From the NCBI GenBank assembly GCA_004154925.1, contig QJNS01000040.1, positions 337,819-401,818 of the forward strand: a stretch of 64,000 bases of DNA. Direction: 5' to 3'. The position numbers and the translations under genes were made by a program. The notes beneath the pieces were generated by a model, which saw only the letters and a list, made by a program, of their open reading frames with translations, did no database searches and was not told the DNA's origin. The stretch comes from Monosporascus cannonballus (taxonomy: Eukaryota; Ascomycota; Sordariomycetes; Xylariales). Within the stretch, counting starts at the first letter, position 1. Each line of letters begins with the position of its first letter. Of this stretch, positions 14,019 to 24,790 are shown piece by piece.

Positions 14019-15828
14019 TCAATTAGTCCCGTTCGCTTCAGAAACCCTCGTCCTCGTAACCACAACATCTAACCCCTTACCCTTCGGAAAACCAGCAAAG
14101 AACTCATGATAGGTCTTCCAGTCCTCATCGTTGGTGTCATACATTGCCATGCTGAAACCCGAGTTGGGACTAAAGAGACGAGAGACGGTGAGGTATATAT
14201 CGATTTGAGCAAGTTCCACCCCGAGGCAAAGCCTAGTCCCACGGCCCCACGGCACCAGGTAGCGATTTGCAAACTTTCGATCCACGGGATTGGCCCAGCG
14301 TTCGGGCTGGAATGCGGATGGGTCCGGGAAGATTTCAGGATTGTTGTGAATGTCTTGTGAGGTAGTGGATATAGTCGTCTAGTCCAATGGAAAATCAGCA
14401 CGTTAGCAAAATGGTCAACCGCAGGACCGAAACCAAGTCCACAGCAAGGAGGTCTAGACACTTACGCCTTTCGGGATAGTCCACTCTTTATACCGCAAAT
14501 CCTTGTCCTCACAGATCCTTGGGAGTCGAGTTGGCGTTGGGTTCGCTAACCGAAGTCCCTCGTTGACAACACCGGTGATGTAGGGGAGATCTTTCAGCTC
14601 CGAGTACTCAAGGGGGCCGCCTTTGGCCTCTTCGGCGCTGCCTAGCTCGTGTCTCAAAATGAGAAGCTTTCCGGGGTCGCTGAGAAGGGAAGCGGCGATA
14701 GTGATGAGGGTACTGGCCGTGGTTTCTGTACCAGCCATGATTATGCTACGAGTCTCTGAGAAAAGTCGTGGAAATGTCTTCTCTTCGAGTGGCAGCGAAG
14801 AAGATAGCATTGTTTGGATCATGTCCGGGTTTGTCCCTGGCGCTGGTTCCGGCTTATTCATGGAACGCTTCACGCAGCTAGTCATCATCTACTCTGAGAT
14901 CAGCCTTTGCATTCTTGCACATCCAACACAATGGAGCATGGATGTCACGAAGACGTCCCAAATGACGGGAGCAGCTTACCTCCCTCATCCACTGCACCCG
15001 GCCAAAGGCGGGGTTCATTCTCTTTGCCACGGCCTCAGGGAGACGGTGTAGAACGGGAAGAAACAGGCCGAACGCGTGACGGCTCAACATGCTCAGTTTC
15101 ACCACGGTCTTCACGCTCAGGTTGAACTCGTGATCAAAAGTGGGCTCGTCCAGATGACCGAACGGAGTACCAAAGGCGAAGCCCGTCGCAACGTCAGTGG
15201 CGAGGCACCTGAAGGCATCGCTCAGGCTAACAACACAGCCGTCCTTCTCTTTCAAGCGACTGCACAACTTCTCGACCTGGGCCAGGATTATGGGCATATA
15301 GCTCTGGATGTTCGTAGAGGCAAAGTAGTTCTGCAAGGGCGCACGACGCAGTTGGTGCAGCGCGTGTGACTCTGCAGTGTTCGTACTGGGAAACATGCCG
15401 AAAAATCGCATATAAAACCAATGGGGCTTCGAGGCTCTTGACGAATATTTGTATACTCCATTCCAGTCTGGGTCTGAGATGTGTACTTCGCGCGGGTTAA
15501 TACGGACAATCGGACCTGGAGAGTCAAGCCGTCAGTAAGAGATTCGTAGCCACCGCCCGGATGCCACGGTCACTTTACCGTAGCGCCTATGCATCTTCTC
15601 TATTTCAACCCAGAATCTACCTCCGCCATCATGAAGGCATTGGAAGTACGCTTCGTAAAGTCCAGTGGATGCAGCTAGTAATGGTCCCGGAAATCCAGCG
15701 AGGGGGTGAAGCGTAAGACGGTATATTACTACCAGGCTGGCCGCGATAACAAGCCCAAAAGGGGTTAGAGTTAGCAGTCCAAGGCTGCGCAAGACGTGAG
15801 GCTCGTGGACGTCCATTTTTCCCACCAC
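14019..15828 (-). CDS. Cytochrome P450 monooxygenase (fungal, trichodiene-oxygenase-like group)
   Basis: Four exons (15828-15579, 15515-14980, 14888-14466, 14378-14019) give 522 aa; introns of 63, 91 and 87 bp are all GT-AG and keep the frame. Residues about 15-35 form an N-terminal membrane anchor followed by the proline-rich hinge HPLAGFPGP, so the enzyme should sit on the ER membrane. Seen motifs: I-helix AGTETT (314-319), K-helix ExxR (E372, R375), PERW, and the haem loop WGRGTRLCLG with ligand Cys454. The canonical Phe of the haem loop is Trp447 here. The alignment GPIVRINPREVHISDPDW after intron 1 is typical of fungal secondary-metabolism P450s. The substrate cannot be deduced, and no synthase gene lies nearby. 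The gene looks intact; it is about 0.86 kb from the Fot element at 13161. Confidence 0.9.
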
Positions 15829-17435
15829 AGGAAACTGTGTGGATGTAGCTGTTGAGCCTGGGTTCGAACATTTTATAATGGTACTTCACGGTTGTACATA
15901 ACACCGGGTCATATGAACCCTATCTAATTCTCGCTTCCAAAGGCTGACGCGAGTATCCTTGCTCGCCAACAAGGTTCATACCTTGGATGATTCTAGAACC
16001 AGTAACATTCTCTGTTACTGCATTACTTGTTCATCTCTACTCCGTCGTGATGTATATGCTATCACGTAATGCGTATGTGACCGGCCCAGCTGCGATCTAA
16101 GCCGGGTTTCCATTCTGAACATTATCTAGTTCAAACCACGATTTTTGGTTTCGAAAAGCTTGCAATCGACATTCATCTGACCATGGCCGCTCGTCCTCCC
16201 TCTCCCTTTACCAAAAGGGGCCGAACCTATAATAACCTAGTTGTGAAAGACATACGTAGGTGGGATTACCCTTGAGATCCTATAACACCATCAATCGAAC
16301 GACAAGACAATTCCTTAAGTAGTTGTAGAATACGAACACCAATGTTACTACGTGTCCGCTTTGGAATGATACTTTCGATTTACAGTGAGAGAGAGTCATT
16401 TCCAGCAGTAGCGCTTGAACCTTATCCGTTTCTATTGCTGAATACGGGCTGCAACTAGAGGAAGGGTCTCGAGCGTCATCAGTACCAGGTAAAAGACAGG
16501 CACGGCAGGCCATCAAGCTGTGATTGATTTCACCGAGGAAAATTTTTCTATCTTAGCTCCGTTCGCTTGATCCCGGAACTCTGTTTAAAAGGACTGTTCC
16601 TTAAGGAGAGGGAAGGTTCAGGAGCACATGGGCATCGCCACAAGCGCCGCTGACAAGGTTTCAATACGATGTGTCGGCTCTCATGCACGATGGATCAACA
16701 ATTATGGGATGGATATTACAGCATACCCCCATTAAAGCCACCTCATACTGCTCAAAATACCAATGGGGGTCGAGGACGAATCACTAGTGCCCGTGGTTAA
16801 TCTGTTGGCCCCTAGTCGTATTACTTCGACGCTATTCAACGACTACGCTACGCAGTTATTCTGAGAGCAACCCAACGGAAGCAGTTACTAGCTTAGCAGA
16901 ACATTGCTGGTCAATTCCCCGGGTTTGCCACTTTGTGAACTTGTCTGTCTGCAAGGAGACCCCACAGCGGTCATCATACGGGTATGAAGACACGTAAACG
17001 CCAAAGGACAGATGATCACGGAGATTGTTTCCATTACACGATCAAAATATTTACGAACCTCCATGAACTAGATTAACTAAAGATCACTTCAAGAATGTCT
17101 CTCTTTCCCCTTATAAGTAATAGGGTGTCCCTTCGCGTGATTACTTCCCGTAGCTACAAGCCCCGCTCAGTTGAAGCGTAAAAAGGGGAACTTGCTGTGA
17201 CAAATCCAGCAACATGATTGGATGGCTTTATTCGGATTAAAACATCTCCGTCGCGGCCTGATCTCCCGTACAGCTCTTATCCGCAGCTGTAAGCACCTAG
17301 CTAATTGCTACAGTTGTGATCAAGCGCCAGTCTTCGCCCTTTGGCGCAGCGGTACCAGGCGCCGCCGTTATATTCTCCTACCAATTATGTCAAAAGGTCC
17401 CCCCGATATAACCATTAGCTAAGTTCTGAAAGAAT
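15829..17435. other. Intergenic region, no supported gene
   Basis: GC-balanced sequence without a long or family-like ORF. It should hold the promoter of the minus-strand P450 at its left end. If the chitin-synthase-like gene had upstream exons they would be here; a CTTTCAG acceptor at about 17430-17436 precedes the first recognisable fragment, but I cannot identify an exon before it. Confidence 0.4.
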
Positions 17436-17436
17436 T

Positions 17437-19524
17437 GCTTTCAGCCCATCTACAAGCACCCGGATATCATCAACCTGTATTGCGTGTGGCGCGACTTCCA
17501 CACCACCACCACCAAGTACTTACAGAATTCCACTCGGCAGTGGGTCGATTTTATGGCGGCGGGCGTCATGGACCAAGTATCAGCTGTGCCTCTGCTCTGC
17601 CAGACCGATCCGGCCGGCCGTAAGTACGAGGACACCGCCTCCGACTCGCTCACGGTCGGCTTTATTGATCGCGGCCTTGATCACAGTCAGATCTACTCTC
17701 CCACGTTCTGGTTCAGAACCAGAAGGACAACAAGAACAAAGCCTCGTCTAATTAATAGGTCTCTGACTGCCGCTCGGTCTGAATGCTCCTAGTCTACTGT
17801 ATTATCTCGGTAAATTGAAGGAAAGTTAACGAGAAGGTAATGGGAAAGGCTTTAATTTTCTTCTAGCACTATCTTAATTTGAAGTTATGATGAATTAGTT
17901 TAAGTTACTGTTAGTTAAACGTATTTTGTGCGATCCCGGAGATCTTGGATGATTAATAGTATTTAACCGCGTACGACGTTTATCGCCTTATTAATTTTTC
18001 CTTAATTTATCGAGATAATAGGGTGAGAAGCGGAATGTCTCGCGTAATGTTCGAGGACAAGAGGCCATACCACAGTCTCAAATACACGTCTGGTCAGCTG
18101 CTTATCACGGCTGGGTGGCTTCATCAGACAACCGCCATCTTGATCGAGAATGCCAAGAGTTGTGGGGAAAAGATTCGCTTGTTCTGTGCCACGACCTGTT
18201 CAACTTCCCACGGGACAACATGCCCTCGTACAGTTGGCAGCTAAGAGAAGAGATGTGGAAGACGGTGCTTCCCGCCCTGATAGAGGGGCACTGGAATGAA
18301 TTCAAAGGCTTCAACCGCGCGTTCTGCACCGATGCTGACTCTAATCTGGGTAAGGGATGTCTGCGGCTGCTGATGGAAGCCCTTGCAAGGGACAAGAACG
18401 CGATTGCGGCTGCTGGTACCGTCTTCGCCCAGCTGGAGCCTGGCTTCGGGTGGTCATCCTGGGACCTACATCAGCGGTTCCAGGTGAGATGCCCAGTGTC
18501 CCAATTCTGTTAGCTTAATGAACGATGATGTCGACCCGCAGTACACATTTAGCCAGTTTGTTCGGCGGCGCGCAGAGGGCCATATCGGAAAGGTGACCTG
18601 TCTCCCCGGCTGCGTGACCATGATCGCAGTCCGCAAGGAGATGGCCGGCGCCATCCAGAAGTATGCCGGTCCAGTGACCTCAAAGTTTGTCTTGGAACAT
18701 CGGGTCCAGAACCTGGCACGTTCGCCCGATACACTTCCCCGCCCTCATTATCGTACCGCTGCACCATTCATCTCCACCCCCCCAACGTGTCACTTCGACT
18801 AATGCTTCCTCCTCTCAGCAGGGTACCGACCGCCGCGTAACATACTCGATGCTCTCGCAGGGGCACAACCTCTCGACCTTCTTCGTCCCCAAGGCAGTCA
18901 GTGAGGCCGTCGCGCCTCAGCCTCTCGAGCGCTACCTCTCGCAGCGCCAACGATGGGGGTCTAATTCGTACTTCAACGGCTACTTCTATCTCGGCGGGGA
19001 GAATATGAGCCTCATCATACGCGTCGCTGCCGCCAGCGACACGGCCCGCCAGACATTCGTGTACTGCCGCGTGCTTAACACCATCTTTTCCACCAGCAGC
19101 CTGGTCTGGAGCCGCAGGGAGCCCGATATCCTGCTGGCGCTTATTGCGGGCCAGCTGCCGCTCGCATGGTACGCGGTTTGCCTGTCCATTGAGCCGGAGC
19201 TGAGAAGGCGAGCGCACAAGCTGGTGATAGGGCTCTTCGTCAGCAAGCTTGTATCCCCGTCCTTGGCAATTATCGTGTTTACATTGGTTGTATTCAACCT
19301 GGGGAACCATAGTCAGTATGGCACACTCTCTAAACTCGAACGTTACTGATAATTCTGGCATAGCTTGGGGTGTGTCCGGCGCCACTGCCGCGTCAACGCC
19401 GCCGACAGCTCCGAACCCGAGTTCGAGTCCGAAGATGGCGGAAAGAAACGGAGCCAATCGGCTGAAAGTACCGACGACACCAGGTGTTGACAGCATCAAA
19501 ACCGAGGTCATGGGGGGCGCGTAG
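17437..19524 (+). pseudogene. Chitin-synthase-like family 2 glycosyltransferase, frameshifted
   Basis: Fragments in order: 17437-17755 (N-terminal cytosolic part); about 18055-18483 with the DxD-like TDADS; 18542-18715 with TCLPGC; 18822-19311 with the QxxRW-type motif LSQRQRWGSN and several C-terminal membrane segments; and 19364-19524, a Pro/Ser/Thr-rich tail. Introns: 18484-18541 (GT-AG), 18716-18821 (GC-AG) and 19312-19363 (GT-AG), all phase-consistent. Two single-base frameshifts are inferred, near 17711 and between about 18140 and 18155, because the family-like sequence continues in a neighbouring frame. Between 17760 and 18050 is an AT-rich gap with no coding match. Intact homologues add GlcNAc-type sugars to a polymer at the plasma membrane. 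A shorter gene starting at ATG 18115 is formally possible but would lack the N-terminal half. Family assignment is good; loss of function is inferred. Confidence 0.7.
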
Positions 19525-19830
19525 TGAGGCTCCGCGAGTTTTCAGGCGGCAATCGCGGATAAGGTAGGTAGCCTCCGAGACCTGGCAGCCAACAAAATTC
19601 CAGCAGGGCTGCTGCGACGTGGCAGGGATTGGGGCCTAAGCAATCCGCAGCGGCGCCCAAGTGGCGCAAAATTTCTGCCCTCTGCAGGCCTTTTTGGTCA
19701 GTGACAGGAGGGCGGCACTCGCGCCATTTAACACTCGCCTTGTCGCCTCCGCGGTCGCGGTCTAGCGCGGCGACTTCCCCCTCTCTTCAACATTGAGCTC
19801 CCGATTTCGAGGCTCGTTTAGATTTCAACA
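19525..19830. other. Intergenic spacer with probable promoter of the CorA-like gene
   Basis: About 300 bp, GC-rich, no ORF. A pyrimidine-rich stretch (CTTCCCCCTCTCTTC, about 19771-19785) lies some 45 bp before the CorA-like ATG and is the sort of tract seen in fungal core promoters and leaders. No TATA box seen. Confidence 0.35.
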
Positions 19831-21576
19831 ATGCCCGCCACCACTAGCCAGGCTCCTCCGACAAACGGGCCTGAGTCCTCCACAAAAGGAGGGTGCATAC
19901 AAATCCTTGCACCTTATGGGGGCGATCCAGACACAGGGGAATGGAAACTAAGCAATAGACCCGTTAATGCCGAGACTAGCGCCGAGGAAGTTGGTGTCTG
20001 GTACGTTTCATGGTTGTCGTTCGGTGCTAATGAGTCTTCAGATATCCAAATTGCCCCCCTATTGCTACGCGTGAGACGCTTGCCAGGTTCATAGGTTCGC
20101 CGAAAGCAGCTGACCTCCCCTCCCTAGCTTTCTCAGCAAACAAGACTACCCTCCCCAAGGCAAAGGCCGCGAATCGCTACTTGCCCACTTCGGCGTGCCC
20201 GAGTTCGTCGCTAGCAGGACTTGCTTTGAGCTGAATGGATTCTTCGGGCACCGGGTGGCATATGATGGGGGGGATAGACGGACCGGGCCTGTTGATGGAT
20301 GGACTGGGCATGTCGATGGGGATGGGGTGCCCGTTACGAGCTGCAGTAAGCCCAGCCTTCTTTCCAGCGACGAAGACAGCACTACATATTGACGAAATCC
20401 CGCCCCAGCAACCTGGTTCAGATGCCTATTCAAGATGATTCAGAAGATTCCGACAGGTGCGAGCGAGGACGGGCTTGAGTACTGCAGCACCGGCAAGGGC
20501 TACCAGTGGTACGAGACGACGGTCTTCAGCCACTGGAAGTCTGAGGCGAGGTGCCAAGTCCTGTGCGTCGACGTCCCGTTCGACTTCGCCGAGGAGTTGA
20601 AAAAGGCTCTCGAGAGTCGAACAGCGCCTCTCAACTTCGGGGACCCTTTTGCCATGCATGTCGATGTGTGGGACCGGATAGTCGTCTACTACGATATATC
20701 CGTCTGGCGAGTTCGGGACCCTGTTCGAATGCTTGAGAAGGTGAGTCCACCTCCCTAGACAAGAACGCAGTGGAAAGCTGACTGCGTCTCCGCTCCCGTC
20801 GGTTGAAGGATCCAACGCGCAGGAGGGACGTATTCCGGCCTACTCACGACCACATGCGCCATGCCATCCACGTGTCCGAGATCCTCGAGTCGGCGGTGAG
20901 CACCGCCATGGAGATGCAGCGCTGCCGGGCTGAGATCTACAAGGACCTCCCCCGGGACTTGCTGGGGAAGACGTATGAGCAGCAGGCAAATGAATATGCC
21001 GCGTTCCAGGTCTCGGTCGTCAGAAACCTCAAGCTCCGGTCTGAGTCGAATCAGGCGCGGCTGGGACAGGAGATCAACTATGTAAGACACCGAACCTAGG
21101 TATTCTACTATCTGCACGGGAACAGTTACTTACCAAGAAGCAGGCTTTCAACAACCTTGCCCTGCAGGATAACAACTTTATCAAGTCGATCACTCTGTTT
21201 ACTATGATCTTTCTGCCCGCAACGTTCATTTCGGTATGTGTTTCTTATTCCAGTGGCCAACTCATCTCTCCGTCTGTGTTCCTCTGACCACCACCCTCTT
21301 CCGTAGGGCGTCTTCAGCACCACCTTCTTCTCCTACGGTCAGCGACAATGGGAGGTATCCGACCAGCTGTGGATCTACTGGGCCATCATCATTCCAGTCA
21401 CTATCGCTGTCATTTTGCTCTGGCATTTATGGCTGTATAAACGAGATGCGATTCTGAAGCTCTTACAGAAGATTGGAGCCTGGTGCAGGAATGTCCCAAG
21501 AAAGCCTGCAAAACACCTCATGAAACGTTGGGAGAGACGCGGTGGATCCAAAGATGCCGAGGCCGGGCTATCGTAA
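19831..21576 (+). CDS. CorA-like (Mg2+ transporter superfamily) fungal membrane protein, possible split nonsense codon
   Basis: Seven exons (19831-20000, 20042-20086, 20137-20345, 20409-20740, 20809-21081, 21144-21233, 21307-21576) sum to 1389 bp (463 codons including stop). The ATG context is CAACAATG. Family-like landmarks are YPN..TRETLA, TTWFRCLFKMI, HMRHAIHVSEIL, a long cytosolic helix (TYEQQANEYAAFQ), then two C-terminal membrane helices, ITLFTMIFLPATFIS and LWIYWAIIIPVTIAVILLW. The loop after helix 1 reads STTFFSYGQ instead of the transporter GMN signature, as in many fungal CorA-like proteins, so Mg2+ transport is not assured. The 41-bp first intron (branch-like TGCTAAT) joins TG to A, which creates TGA at codon 57 where Trp is expected. 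Either the junction is different or the copy carries a nonsense mutation. The six other junctions are well supported. Confidence 0.75.
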
Positions 21577-21615
21577 GGGGTTTTTAAATACACGCAGTCA
21601 TTTTTGGTTGGGGTT

Positions 21616-22035
21616 TCAGCCACGGCGTGGGAGCTTCTTGAGCGAGCGAGAAAGTTGACTATCAAGTACTAACTTCTTCTCCTCCAGAGTCGACTCACTC
21701 AGCTCCCGCAGGGCATTGGGGATGCGATTACGCACGTCTTCCACTCCGGCATCGTCGTATGGTTGCTCCCCTACGTCGGACTCAGATGGCGCGGAAATGT
21801 AGTGGATCTTGACATTGGAAGGTTTCAGGGCACTGAAGGTTTTGGTGAGGGGGTCAGTTTCCTGTTTATTGGCCGTGGGGATGACGACGAGGATGACATC
21901 GCCGTGTTTGCGGAAGGCGGGTGAGTTGATGGTGGGAAGAGGGAGGGATGGGGCAGGTGCGGGGAGGACGGCCTCTGTTCCTCGGAGCTTATCGATGCTG
22001 CTTGCGAGCGATTCTTTTTGATGTTTCTGCGGCAT
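21616..22035 (-). CDS. Inosine/xanthosine triphosphatase-like (NTPase_I-T) protein, probably C-terminally truncated
   Basis: A single 139-aa ORF from ATG 22035. Residues about 47-115 resemble the non-canonical purine NTP phosphatase family (YjjX type): VVIPTANKQETDPLTKTF gives the nucleotide-binding start, and SESDVGEQPYDDAGVEDVRN fits the family's V.EQP....E...GA.NR segment. That family hydrolyses ITP/XTP to keep damaged purines out of nucleic acids. The bacterial enzyme continues for another ~80 residues, including the conserved EAG/E region, which is absent here. The ORF stops 40 bp from the stop of the convergent CorA-like gene. It may be a truncated pseudogene; no intron leading to a missing C-terminus was found. 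Confidence 0.5.
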   Translation of the reverse strand: MPQKHQKESLASSIDKLRGTEAVLPAPAPSLPLPTINSPAFRKHGDVILVVIPTANKQETDPLTKTFSALKPSNVKIHYISAPSESDVGEQPYDDAGVEDVRNRIPNALRELSESTLEEKKLVLDSQLSRSLKKLPRRG

Positions 22036-22375
22036 CGTGGTTTTGGGGGGTGTTTAGGGTGTAGTGATCGTGAGAGAGGGCCTTAGGAGGGTTCGAGAGG
22101 CGACGGTCATCAAATTGAGGGGAGGCCGCCTGTGATTACAGGTACCAGTGGGGGATTTGCAAGGCAAAAAGATGGCCACTACCTCCGAACTGCCTGAGGC
22201 AGCTAGTCCAAGAATCGTGAGTTGAATTACTACGTACAATCCGGAATAGCACGGTGCGGCTTTATACCAAGGTAACGGCCATACTACGTCTCACTCTACG
22301 GAGCACTCCACCATTTCTGCTCAACGTCACCCCGATTGTGAACTTCCCTGCCCAACGCTAGTCTTGTTCGACAGC
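22036..22375. other. Intergenic, no gene recognised
   Basis: About 340 bp upstream of the minus-strand NTPase-like ORF. It presumably contains its promoter. No other feature seen. Confidence 0.3.
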
Positions 22376-22781
22376 GCAGCTTTTCTCGCCTGGATCCTCG
22401 CCTCATCCTCCTCCAAGACCCTGAGATCTACCCCCTCGGCCGTGGCCACCGGCTCTGGCTAGGGTTGCGGCGGTTGCGCGAATGCGGGTTCTAGTGGTCC
22501 CTGAACAGGATACTGCGGGTAACCCCTATGACATGAATGACTTTCCCCCCTATCCCCGGTGCCATGTCGAATGAATCAGGCTCTTGCGATTCCCCTGCTG
22601 TCATAAGCCTCTCAGGCGGATAAGATGGGAAACTCGGCCCAAGAGGTGGGAGCGATCCCGGCGCTGTCATGTACCCGTCGTTAATTGTGCTTGACCGGGC
22701 GTTTGGTGTGGGGCTTGGTCCTTGCGCCTCGCCCATCGACGTAATCTGTCCAGAGGACAATATTGCGCTCAAACTTTTCAA
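22376..22781 (-). pseudogene. Decayed proline-rich coding remnant, unknown
   Basis: A minus-strand ORF from 22781 (SGQITSMGEAQGPSPTP...) is rich in Pro, Ser and Gly. It appears to continue after a frameshift near 22525 as YPQYPVQGPLEPAFAQPPQP, a TAG, and then a charged stretch (VLEEDEARIQARKAALSNKT) that ends at about 22345. The amino-acid bias across two frames suggests former coding sequence, but no family is recognised. It could equally be chance. Confidence 0.3.
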
Positions 22782-22989
22782 AATATTATTAGTTACTTAC
22801 CTTTCTTTAGTAAGAAAAAAAATCTTTAGCTGGTGGACAGAAACGGACCTCCAGGGCTATACAGCGGCCGTACGCTAGGATCACTCTAGCTCAGGGAAAA
22901 TCAGGGAGAGCTCGGGTCAAATCAGCGGTAGTTCAGGACCACGAATGACAACAGCAATTGTGAGCGTCTAGACTCGTCTCAGATAACCA

Positions 22990-23424
22990 GGATAATACAA
23001 TCAATACAACCTTCACTAACCCAGAGTCTGTCAAGAGGTGTTGTGGCCCCTTAAGCGCGTAGCTCTTCAGTCCATTGGGCCCAAAGTAATTTGCCAAAGC
23101 ATATACCAGAACAGGCTTCATCAGCTCGTTATCGTCTGCTTGCTGTCAGTACTTGGATTATATACAGCGGGGAGAGCCCAGCTTCAGTATTAGACACATC
23201 AATGTCGTCGGAGTACACTCCAGTATACATGTGTTCAAAGACCCTCCAATACGCATACATACTACCTTCTGTGAAGGAGAATTCCTTCGTCTTCGCCTCG
23301 GCGAATTCTCCGAGCAAGACTTTTTAAAGTACCTGCTTTGGCCAGGGAGAACAAGGCCATGGGCTGGCAGCCCAAGGTCGCCTAGGCGAATAAGCACACC
23401 CGGGTGATCGTAGCTATTAAACAG
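22990..23424 (-). pseudogene. BTB/POZ domain gene remnant, frameshifted
   Basis: Minus-strand pieces make one BTB/POZ fold. LFNSYDHPGVLIRLGD (from 23424) is the start strand. LPAHGLVLPGQSRYFKKSC is the family's LPxHxLVLxxxSxYFxxxC block. After a one-base shift near 23315, GEFAEAKTKEFSFTEG and FEHMYTGVYSDD follow (the Y-x-Y-TG-x-Y block). A third piece reads VLVYALANYFGPNGLKSYAL, the VYxLADKYxxxxLKxxA helix. Such fungal proteins are usually protein-interaction adaptors of unknown partner. The frameshift, and the stop before the last piece (perhaps a small intron), argue for a dead copy. Confidence 0.65.
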
Positions 23425-23678
23425 TTTTGCTTCAGGTTAGCTGAGCTTACACATATAGGATACTGAGTATTCTCACTCGGAGACGCCCTCCGCGAGATCC
23501 GTTCCGAATTCGGTTTTGCCCGGGCTGCTTGACATTGACGAGCTCTCTTCAGCCGGAGTCTTTTAACCCGGATCGTAGCGTTCCTTTCCTCCAATCGTTG
23601 CGCAATTCGGTCGGGTAATTCATCGAACACCTCGCGGGCATTTACTAATAAGTTTTGGTTTCCTCTTTTCCCGCCCAT
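23425..23678 (-). other. Short basic ORF of unknown nature
   Basis: A minus-strand ORF beginning at 23678 (ORF end 23382) encodes a positively charged helix-like sequence (ELPDRIAQRLEERNATIRVK). It runs into the BTB remnant in another frame. It could be an upstream exon of that gene or an unrelated transposon scrap. No domain recognised. Confidence 0.25.
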
Positions 23679-24389
23679 GAGCGGCTAGAGTTGATGACCG
23701 GTTTTGGTGGTGGAAGGCAGCAATCCCCGAACCTACCATACGGGTCGGTCATATGTAGTCCGCTGTTAGGGAAAATGGTAAAGTACGGAGTGAGAGGCAG
23801 AAGAAGCAGCCCAGCAGGTGGTTCATAGTATGGGTAGTGAATAGATGACCATTAATGCCTGCCCTTTTCTAACTACTCGGGGGCCCCGCCCCCCTATATA
23901 TACACAAACTGGAGCCACACTGGTGGGTCGCTGGGCCCCGGAAAGGGGGCCGCACCTTGGCACCTGACATCCGCCATGGCCAGCGACGTGGTCCGGGCGG
24001 GGTGCGGTGAAGGACGTTCACCGATTTCAAGTGGAACCGCGTGAAGCAAGGCAAGCAATGTTCCGTAGACCAGGAATTCGTCCTTCTTTTAAATGTCTAG
24101 CGAATCGCCTCCTGTGTGTGCCGGCTTCCACCTACTGGGCTACTGTCTCAGGCCTAACCACAACAACACCTTCCCCGCCGCCACCGTCAACAATGTTGAG
24201 GGTCTTCTCAGTGTCAATGCTCCAGGGACCGCCTATGTCCCGGTGGCGAGATTCGAGGAATGACCGCTTAGGGATGCAGTACTCAAGCGTGCGACGGTGA
24301 ACGGCTTGGCGACTTTCCAACTACAGTTCATGTGGGGCACCTGCACGAATGTCGTGCACAAAAACTGTGCAACTGGTCAGGCAATAGAG
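23679..24389. other. No supported gene
   Basis: GC-balanced sequence with short conflicting ORFs on both strands. I see no family resemblance, repeat or RNA structure that I can support. It may be the decayed upstream part of the retroelement whose chromodomain follows. Confidence 0.3.
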
Positions 24390-24790
24390 GGTTCAGGATC
24401 CGACTCCTCGACCGGGAGGCGCAACTGGACAAAGCGAGGCCCCAGAACGAGAGTCGCCTTTACGCCTAGTGAGAAAGCTCCTTCTTCCCAAACAGACGAC
24501 GACGTCCAGCCCCCGGCGTTGACGGAAGGAGCAGAATAGGAGGTCGAGAAGATCCTGGGAACTAGGAAGCGAGGAAGAGGCAACTAAGTGCTCGTCAAGT
24601 GGGAAGGTTTCGCAAACCGACGTGGGAACCACTGGAGAACTTTCTCGAGACGGAAGCACTGCACGACTACGAGGAGCAGCAGGGGAAGATCGCAGACGAG
24701 ACATTATCCGACTTGGAGCGGTTACCGGAGCGTGACCGAGAATCCGATCTCACTTGTCGGTACGAGCGGGTTTGCAGTTCTTGAGGCGCA
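24390..24790 (+). pseudogene. Chromovirus integrase C-terminus with chromodomain, decayed but not AT-shifted
   Basis: The plus-strand reading gives PSSQTDDDVQPPAL, then a TAG (24537-24539), then EVEKILGTRKRGRGN, a TAA (24585-24587), then VLVKWEGF. After a one-base shift it continues RKPTWEPLENFLETEALHDY. This is the order found at the integrase end of Tf1/MAGGY-type chromoviruses: a 'SQRTDD..PPA' linker, then a chromodomain with VEKIL, LVKWxGY, TWEP and final helix. The chromodomain normally directs integration to histone-modified chromatin. In contrast to the AT-rich blocks, this remnant has normal GC, so it was not exposed to strong RIP. Upstream pol is not recognisable. Confidence 0.65.

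Noticed and set aside
15850..15880. GGTTCGAAC resembling a tRNA T-loop
   Set aside because: No acceptor stem, D-arm or anticodon arm can be folded around it; it lies upstream of the P450 gene.
18768..19511. 247-aa minus-strand ORF
   Set aside because: Antisense to the conserved QRQRW and membrane exons of the chitin-synthase-like gene, which have clear family motifs and splice sites on the plus strand.
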